Shown here one piece after another: positions 14,849 to 18,895 of a DNA stretch of 18,895 nt. A program made the translations under genes and the position numbers. Numbering within the stretch: position 1 is the stretch's first letter; each line of letters opens with the position of its first letter. The notes below the pieces were generated by a model. That model had not been told where the DNA came from and did no database searches. It saw nothing but the letters and a program-made list of their open reading frames with translations. This stretch comes from Acidimicrobiia bacterium (lineage in GTDB: Bacteria > Actinomycetota > Acidimicrobiia > Acidimicrobiales > Aldehydirespiratoraceae): positions 1-18,895 of the forward strand of contig JAJDZO010000153.1 of NCBI GenBank assembly GCA_022824605.1, written 5' to 3'.

Positions 14849-14871
14849 AGGCCGAGCCAATAGGCGAGCGA
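14849..14871 (+). repeat. Dispersed GGCCGAGCGAA-type repeat, copy 3
   Basis: It reads AGGCCGAGCCAATAGGCGAG and continues to CGA on the plus strand, preceded by CCTAG as at the hpnE end. It lies between fdhD and hemQ, immediately upstream of the hemQ promoter box. Confidence 0.65.
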
Positions 14872-14888
14872 GCGCGCTCCATCGACGC

Positions 14889-15686
14889 TTACGGGTCGAC
14901 GTAGACGGTCATCGCGCCGGCTCGGGCGAAACCGGCCAGCTGGATCCCCGCGGCCTCGGCGGTGGCTGCGGCCAGTGCCGTTGGGGCGCTGACCGCCACC
15001 AGCGCCCGGAAGCCTCCGGCCCAGGCCTTGTGGACCAGCTCGAAGCTGGCCCGGCCGCTGACCACGAGGCCCAGCCCGGTGGCAGGCAGGCGTCCGTCGA
15101 GGTGGAGCCGGCCGATGAGCTTGTCGACCGCGTTGTGTCGCCCCACATCCTCACGGACCAGCGAAACCGCACCGTCGGGCGCGACAACGCCGGCTGCGTG
15201 GACTGCGCCGGTGGCGTCGAACAGTTCCTGTCCGGGCCGTAGCTGTTCGGGAGCATCCGCTAGCGCCTCCCACGGCAGCGGCTCGCCGGTGACCGCTTCG
15301 AGCTTTCCGACGAGTTCATCGATTTCGCTGGTTCCGCAGAAACCGCACGACGATGTGGTGGTGGTGAGCCGGGGGCGGGGCTCAGGAGCCTTGCCGCCGG
15401 TGGACACCGACACCACGTTGAAGTCGGTCGCCGCGGCCGAGCCCTTGGCGCAGTACTTGACCTGCGTCACTCGGTGGCCGTTGAGCAGCCCCTCGGCGTA
15501 GCAGAAGCCCACGGCCAGCTCGAAGTCGTTGCCGGGTGTGCGCATGGTGGTGGCCACCCGCACGTCGTCGAGTTCGATGGCCATCGGCTCCTCGGATGCA
15601 AGCCGGTCCGTGCGGCGGTTCTGGCCGGCGCCCCCGCCGGTCCAGGGCCGAACCAGCCGCTGCTGGCTCCTCGACTTGGTGGCCAC
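14889..15686 (-). CDS. fdhD: FdhD, sulfurtransferase for formate dehydrogenase maturation
   Basis: FdhD transfers sulfur from a cysteine desulfurase to the molybdenum cofactor of formate dehydrogenases. The 265-residue protein has EEPMAIELDDVRVATTMRTPG with the usual NDFELAVGFCYAEGLL, the catalytic CxxC (C114-G-F-C117), the family motif VREDVGRHNAVDKLIG, and VVSGRASFELVHKAW. GTG 15686 is preferred to GTG 15689 because the TAGCCT box (15698-15693, minus strand) is 6 nt before it. No formate dehydrogenase or molybdenum cofactor gene is in the window, so its partner lies elsewhere. It stands between tesB and hemQ with its own promoter box. Confidence 0.93.
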   Translation of the reverse strand: MATKSRSQQRLVRPWTGGGAGQNRRTDRLASEEPMAIELDDVRVATTMRTPGNDFELAVGFCYAEGLLNGHRVTQVKYCAKGSAAATDFNVVSVSTGGKAPEPRPRLTTTTSSCGFCGTSEIDELVGKLEAVTGEPLPWEALADAPEQLRPGQELFDATGAVHAAGVVAPDGAVSLVREDVGRHNAVDKLIGRLHLDGRLPATGLGLVVSGRASFELVHKAWAGGFRALVAVSAPTALAAATAEAAGIQLAGFARAGAMTVYVDP

Positions 15687-15692
15687 CACGCC

Positions 15693-15698
15693 AGGCTA
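15693..15698 (-). promoter_or_regulatory. -10 box (TAGCCT) of fdhD
   Basis: TAGCCT on the minus strand ends 6 nt before GTG 15686. The identical hexamer at the same distance precedes gtrA. Confidence 0.5.
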
Positions 15699-15722
15699 CG
15701 TCGGCGGGCGCGGGCTGGTCCT

Positions 15723-15830
15723 CGCGTGACTACTCGGCCGCGGCACCGAACTTCAAGCCAGCAGGCCCGCACCGCCGCCGGCGGGGGCTCCAAGCGCGTG
15801 ACTACTCGGCCGCGGCACCGAACTTCAAGC
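15723..15830. repeat. 36-bp perfect direct repeat between fdhD and tesB
   Basis: Copies at 15723-15758 and 15795-15830 are identical (CGCGTGACTACTCGG... to ...CCGAACTTCAAGC) and are separated by 36 unrelated bases. On the minus strand the tesB-proximal copy follows the tesB stop in frame and reads NRLKFGAAAE-stop. Confidence 0.92.
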
Positions 15831-15873
15831 GGTTGACCACCTCGAGTGTGGGCAACGCACCGAAGTAGTGCCC

Positions 15874-16725
15874 TCATGGCTGGTTCAGCCGGCGGATCAG
15901 GCCCTCCTGCACTACTGACACCACCAGGCGGCCGTCTCGGGTGAACACCCGGCCGGTGGCCAATCCTCTGGCACCGCTGGCGGACGGGGTGTGCTTGTCG
16001 TACAGGAGCCACTCGTCGGCTCGGAACGGTCCGTGGAACCACATGGCGTGATCGAGGCTCGCCATCATCACCTGCGGGTCGGACCCGCTGGTGCCGTGGG
16101 GTATCAGCGCAGTGTCGAGCAGGGTCAGGTCGCTGGCGTAGGTGAGCACGCAGGCATGCAGCACCGGATCGTCGCCGAGCGTGCCGTTGGCCCGCATCCA
16201 CACCATCTGGTTGGGCGGCAGCGGACCGCTGAGGTCGAGCGGGCTGGTGGTCGTCACGTAGCGGATGTCCAGTGCCTGCATCCGGTCGGGCAGCGTCCAG
16301 CCCGGCGCGGCCTCCTCGATCCTCTTGGTGCGGGGCTGCAGCGTCTCGGGGTCGGGTACGTCGGGCATCACGTCGCCGTGCTCGAACCCGTCCTCGGCGA
16401 CGTGGAAAGACGCCGCGAGTTGGAAGATGGCTCGCCCGTGTTGAATGGCAACCACCCGCCGGGTGGTGAACGACCGCCCATCGCGAATGCGGTCCACTTC
16501 GTAGAGCACCGGCGCCTTGGGATCGCCGGCCCGCAGGAAGTAGGCGTGCAGCGAGTGCACCGAGCCCACCTCCACCGTGCGGGCTGCGGCCACTAGGGCC
16601 TGACCGGCTACCTGGCCGCCGAAGATCCGCTGGCGGTCGTCGTCGGGCGAGAGGCCCCGGAAGATGTTGACCTCGATGGCTTCGAGTTCGAGGAGGGCCA
16701 CGACATTGTCGAGCGCGGTCTGCAT
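15874..16725 (-). CDS. tesB: Acyl-CoA thioesterase II (TesB family)
   Basis: The enzyme hydrolyses acyl-CoA to free acid and CoA. The 283-residue double-hotdog protein is of standard length. It has RIFGGQVAGQALVAAARTV, LHAYFLRAGDP, RDGRSFTTRRVVAIQHG in the first hotdog, and YASDLTLLDTAL, SLDHAMWFH and VVQEGLIR in the second. These supply the Asp, Thr/Ser and Gln known to form the active site in E. coli TesB. ATG 16725 is chosen because homologues begin with this MQTALDNVVALLELE-type helix. A CATGAT hexamer 6 nt upstream is a weak form of the -10 seen at neighbours. The longer open frame upstream reads through the duplicated spacer and is not credible. Confidence 0.93.
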   Translation of the reverse strand: MQTALDNVVALLELEAIEVNIFRGLSPDDDRQRIFGGQVAGQALVAAARTVEVGSVHSLHAYFLRAGDPKAPVLYEVDRIRDGRSFTTRRVVAIQHGRAIFQLAASFHVAEDGFEHGDVMPDVPDPETLQPRTKRIEEAAPGWTLPDRMQALDIRYVTTTSPLDLSGPLPPNQMVWMRANGTLGDDPVLHACVLTYASDLTLLDTALIPHGTSGSDPQVMMASLDHAMWFHGPFRADEWLLYDKHTPSASGARGLATGRVFTRDGRLVVSVVQEGLIRRLNQP

Positions 16726-16731
16726 CCGCCC

Positions 16732-16737
16732 ATCATG
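16732..16737 (-). promoter_or_regulatory. Possible -10 box (CATGAT) of tesB
   Basis: CATGAT on the minus strand ends 6 nt before ATG 16725. The first base deviates from TANNNT, so this is weak. Confidence 0.25.
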
Positions 16738-16753
16738 CCCGGCGCGGCGCGTT

Positions 16754-16819
16754 GTGGGGTACCGGTGGGCCGTCCCGGTCAATCCGTGCTGGGCGAGTCG
16801 TGGGGTATCGGTGGACGGT
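16754..16819 (+). repeat. Imperfect 46-bp-period duplication between tesB and gtrA
   Basis: The 20-mers starting GTGGGGTACCGGTGG (16754-16773) and GTGGGGTATCGGTGG (16800-16819) match at 17 of 20 positions. Weak similarity (GGT-AAT) continues after each, and the second copy leads into the gtrA TAGCCT box. Confidence 0.7.
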
Positions 16820-16828
16820 GGTGGTGAA

Positions 16829-16834
16829 TAGCCT
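16829..16834 (+). promoter_or_regulatory. -10 box (TAGCCT) of gtrA
   Basis: TAGCCT ends 6 nt before GTG 16841. No Shine-Dalgarno sequence fits between them. Confidence 0.55.
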
Positions 16835-16840
16835 GCGGTT

Positions 16841-17281
16841 GTGACCGCCGCGCCGTCCGCTTCCGTGCAGAGGTCGAACAACGGGCACGGGCCGAGGATC
16901 CTGCGCTACTGCGGTGTCTCTGCTGTGAACGTGACGGTCGGGCTCAGCGTGCTGGCCGTGGGTCACGGTGTGCTGGGGTGGCCCGCGGTCGGGGCCAACC
17001 TGGCCGCCTGGATGGTCGGCACCGCGCCCGCCTACCTGCTCAGCCGGGCGTGGGTGTGGCAGCAGCGTGGACCGCACCGGTTGGGCGGCGAGGTGCTCAC
17101 CTTCTGGGTGATCGCGCTGGTCGGGCTGGTGGTGTCGTCGGTGGCGGTGGCCATCGTCGAGCACCTCACCGACAGGACCGTGCTGGTCGCGGCGGGCAAC
17201 CTGGCCGGCTACGGCATGGTGTGGGTGGCCAAGTACGTCTTCCTCGACCAGGTGATGTGGCGCCGGGAGCGAGACGGTTGA
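16841..17281 (+). CDS. GtrA-family membrane protein
   Basis: A 146-residue protein with four predicted membrane helices (roughly 26-46, 48-68, 80-105, 112-135). GtrA proteins are thought to move polyprenyl-linked sugars across the membrane for glycan or O-antigen glucosylation. Recognisable parts are ILRYCGVSAVNVTVGL at the start, AAWMVGTAPAYLLSRAWVW, and the final GYGMVWVAKYVFLDQVMW. GTG 16841 has a TAGCCT box 6 nt upstream. The stop shares its last base with the methyltransferase start (TGATG), so the next gene is co-translated. A role in envelope glycan assembly is likely given the deacetylase further downstream. Confidence 0.88.
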   Translation: MTAAPSASVQRSNNGHGPRILRYCGVSAVNVTVGLSVLAVGHGVLGWPAVGANLAAWMVGTAPAYLLSRAWVWQQRGPHRLGGEVLTFWVIALVGLVVSSVAVAIVEHLTDRTVLVAAGNLAGYGMVWVAKYVFLDQVMWRRERDG

Positions 17282-17901
17282 TGGACGACCGGCTTCGCCG
17301 AGCGGCCGAGGGGGCGCTCGGCTTCATGCCCGCCGCCGAGGGACTGGCCCTGTACGAGGCCGCCGCCTCACTCGAAGCGGACGGGCCGCTGCTGGAGGTG
17401 GGCAGCTACTGCGGCAAGTCGGCGGTGTATCTGGGCGCAGCCGCCCAGCGGGCCGGGCGGCTGCTGTTCTGCGTGGATCATCACCGCGGCTCCGAGGAGA
17501 ACCAGCCCGGCTGGGAACATCACGATCCGAGGGTGGTCGACGCTGATCTGGGGGTGATCGACACCCTGCCGTTCTTCCGCCGCACCGTCGGTGACGCTGG
17601 CCTGGAGGGAACGGTGGTGGCTGTCGTGGGCGACTCGCCGACCGTGGCCGCGGTGTGGGCCACCCCGCTTGCCATGGTGTTCATCGACGGTGGACACGGC
17701 GCCGAGCCGGCCCACCTCGACTACGAGGGCTGGTCGCGCCATGTGGCACCGGGGGGACTGCTGGCCATCCACGATGTCTTCGAGGATCCGGTCGCCGGGG
17801 GACGGCCGCCGTATGAGATCTGGTGTCGAGCCCTGTCCGCCGGATGCTACGAGGAGCAGTCGGCGGTCGGCTCTCTGCGGGTGTTGCGCCGTGTGGCCTA
17901 G
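17281..17901 (+). CDS. Class I SAM-dependent methyltransferase (Methyltransf_24-like)
   Basis: A 206-residue Rossmann-fold methyltransferase. LLEVGSYCGKSAVYLG (about 37-52) is the SAM-binding glycine loop, LLFCVDHHRGSEEN carries the acidic ribose-binding residue, and MVFIDGGHGAEPAHLDYEGW followed by VAPGGLLAIHDVF is the typical Methyltransf_24 core. This group often acts on sugars or small molecules in cell-surface polysaccharide loci. The substrate is not known. Start ATG 17281 overlaps the gtrA stop by 1 nt. The C-terminus overlaps the start of the following lipoprotein gene by 11 nt. The arrangement gives a tightly coupled three-gene unit. Confidence 0.85.
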   Translation: MDDRLRRAAEGALGFMPAAEGLALYEAAASLEADGPLLEVGSYCGKSAVYLGAAAQRAGRLLFCVDHHRGSEENQPGWEHHDPRVVDADLGVIDTLPFFRRTVGDAGLEGTVVAVVGDSPTVAAVWATPLAMVFIDGGHGAEPAHLDYEGWSRHVAPGGLLAIHDVFEDPVAGGRPPYEIWCRALSAGCYEEQSAVGSLRVLRRVA

Positions 17902-18895
17902 AGGCCGAGCGATCGTCGTTGGTCTGGTGCTGGTGGCTGCCGGGTGCAGCGGCGACTCGACGCCAAGTCAGTCGGCCATGCCCGGCGGAGACCCGTCGGC
18001 GACGCAAACGACTGCTCCCGCAGGGTCGTCCACCACCTCGACTACCGCCACCGAGCAGGAGGCTCGGCCCGCACCGAGCACGCCTGCGGCTGAGGAGGCG
18101 GAGACCGAGCCTCCCGCTACGCCGGTGGAGTCCGACGCCGACGGCGAGGAGGACCCCGACACTGAGCCAACCGACCCGGACATCGATGAGTCGGTGCCGT
18201 CTTCGGTGCAGGGGGGTGACACCGAATCCGACGAGTCGGCGCCGTCTTCGGCGGAGGTGAGCGACGCTGAACCCGGCGACGACATGTCGCCGTCCGGCGA
18301 GGAGCGCCCGGACATCACCATCCGCTTCACGCCTGGATCGGTGAGCGCCACGGAGTCGGGCACCTTCGGTTCGGGTGCACGGCAGACCTACACGGTGTAC
18401 GCGTCGGAGGGCCAGGCGTTCACCGCCACGCTGCGAGCACCGCCGGAAGTGTCGCTCGATGTCCGTCTCGCCCACCTGACCCTGGCCTCCGCCGCCGAAG
18501 GCAGCCAGATTGTGGAGGCGGAGTTGCCGGCCACCGGAGCGTGGCAGGTGACCGTGGTGTCGGCGGCTGAGAGCGAGTCCGACTACGAACTCGCCGTCGA
18601 GCTGTTGCCGCTGCCCGCGCTCGAACCCACGCCTACCACTACCACGCCGCCGCCTGCTGAGCAGCCTGTGACCTCGCCGCCGGTGATCGCGTCTCCATCG
18701 GTCACGCCCGACGGCCGAGACATCGTGTATCTCACCTTCGATGACGGCCCGAACCCCGTCTATACCCCGCAAATTCTCGACATCCTCGCCCGGCATGGCG
18801 CCCGAGCCACGTTTTTCGTGGTGGGTGCGCTGGCGCAGGCCAACCCCGACATCATCGAGCGCATCGCGGCCGAGGGCCATACTCTCGCCAACCAC
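17891..18895 (+). CDS. Polysaccharide deacetylase lipoprotein (partial, runs off the window end)
   Basis: The frame is open from GTG 17891 to the last base (335 codons). An N-terminal signal MWPRGRAIVVGLVLVAAGC ends in a lipobox with Cys19, so export as a lipoprotein is expected. A long Thr/Pro/Glu/Asp-rich acidic linker follows (about 22-140), with a near-repeat DESVPSS/DESAPSS. A beta-rich segment (about 141-240: ITIRFTPGSVSATESGTFG, YTVYASEGQAFTATL) resembles pre-peptidase C-terminal-like domains. After a second Thr/Pro linker the NodB domain begins, with VYLTFDDGPNPVYTP (Asp284, Asp285) and ATFFVVG. The window ends at His335, the first His of the zinc motif. The family removes N-acetyl groups from peptidoglycan or other glycans. 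It overlaps the methyltransferase gene by 11 nt. Confidence 0.88.
   Translation, partial: MWPRGRAIVVGLVLVAAGCSGDSTPSQSAMPGGDPSATQTTAPAGSSTTSTTATEQEARPAPSTPAAEEAETEPPATPVESDADGEEDPDTEPTDPDIDESVPSSVQGGDTESDESAPSSAEVSDAEPGDDMSPSGEERPDITIRFTPGSVSATESGTFGSGARQTYTVYASEGQAFTATLRAPPEVSLDVRLAHLTLASAAEGSQIVEAELPATGAWQVTVVSAAESESDYELAVELLPLPALEPTPTTTTPPPAEQPVTSPPVIASPSVTPDGRDIVYLTFDDGPNPVYTPQILDILARHGARATFFVVGALAQANPDIIERIAAEGHTLANH
17897..17912 (+). repeat. Dispersed GGCCGAGCGA repeat, shortened copy
   Basis: CCTAGAGGCCGAGCGA begins within the methyltransferase stop codon, as in the hpnE copy, and lies inside the signal-peptide codons of the lipoprotein gene. The second half of the repeat is missing. 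Confidence 0.4.

Noticed and set aside
15723..15830. CRISPR-like array (36-bp repeat with 36-bp spacer)
   Set aside because: Only two copies, one spacer, no cas genes and no further repeats. The sequence partly reads as a protein tail, so a local duplication is the simpler view.
14888..16725. fdhD and tesB as one metabolic operon
   Set aside because: They are separated by about 190 bp with repeats, and fdhD has its own promoter box. Their functions are unrelated.
17681..18895. Minus-strand open frame opposite the methyltransferase and deacetylase genes (404 codons)
   Set aside because: Arg/Gly/His-rich antisense of a Thr/Pro/Glu-rich linker. The plus strand has a signal peptide, lipobox and NodB motif in one frame.

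Overview
The window is GC-rich, densely packed bacterial DNA. It most likely comes from a high-GC actinobacterium, perhaps the class Acidimicrobiia. The grounds are an actinobacterial-type coproheme decarboxylase (HemQ/ChdC), a CysO-like sulfur carrier, a PAC2-family protein, a stand-alone GroEL behind a CIRCE operator, many GTG starts, and Thr/Pro-rich linkers in exported proteins. The phylum is an inference from gene content. I see no tRNA, rRNA, CRISPR array, transposase or phage gene. Most of this is housekeeping and cell-envelope content.

Layout. Positions 147-3528 (+) hold the squalene-forming set hpnC, hpnD and hpnE. Positions 3529-3861 have no convincing gene. Positions 3862-5516 (+) carry a LytR_C-domain membrane protein and a glycerate kinase. 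Positions 5555-5776 (-) encode a small membrane protein, divergent from a CysO-like protein at 5852-6133 (+). groEL lies at 6292-7914 with a CIRCE operator before it and a strong hairpin after it. Positions 7997-9926 (+) carry a nitrobindin-like protein and an exported PQQ-type sugar dehydrogenase homologue. Positions 10047-12457 (+) carry a GNAT acetyltransferase overlapping acetoacetyl-CoA synthetase. Positions 12570-13451 (+) encode a PAC2-family protein, convergent with the minus-strand block 13464-16725: a NUDIX hydrolase overlapping hemQ, then fdhD and tesB. Divergent from tesB are gtrA, a methyltransferase and a polysaccharide-deacetylase lipoprotein that runs off the window end (16841-18895, +).

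The most unusual feature is at the two junctions of the hpn operon. Each carries an imperfect tandem duplication: 65 bp between hpnC and hpnD, and 44 + 47 bp between hpnD and hpnE. All three periods are 2 modulo 3. As a result each duplicated unit is a mini-ORF (22, 15 and 16 codons) that starts on the previous stop and ends on the next start through a GTGA overlap. Ribosomes could therefore pass from hpnC to hpnE through five consecutive stop/start overlaps.

A second pattern is that nearly every gene that begins a transcription unit has a TANNNT box 6-8 nt before its start codon and no clear Shine-Dalgarno sequence. This suggests leaderless transcripts. groEL, the CysO-like gene and glycerate kinase are the exceptions. 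Short tandem or direct duplications also recur in other spacers (3578-3613, 15723-15830, 16754-16819), and a dispersed GGCCGAGCGAA-type repeat sits next to several gene ends.
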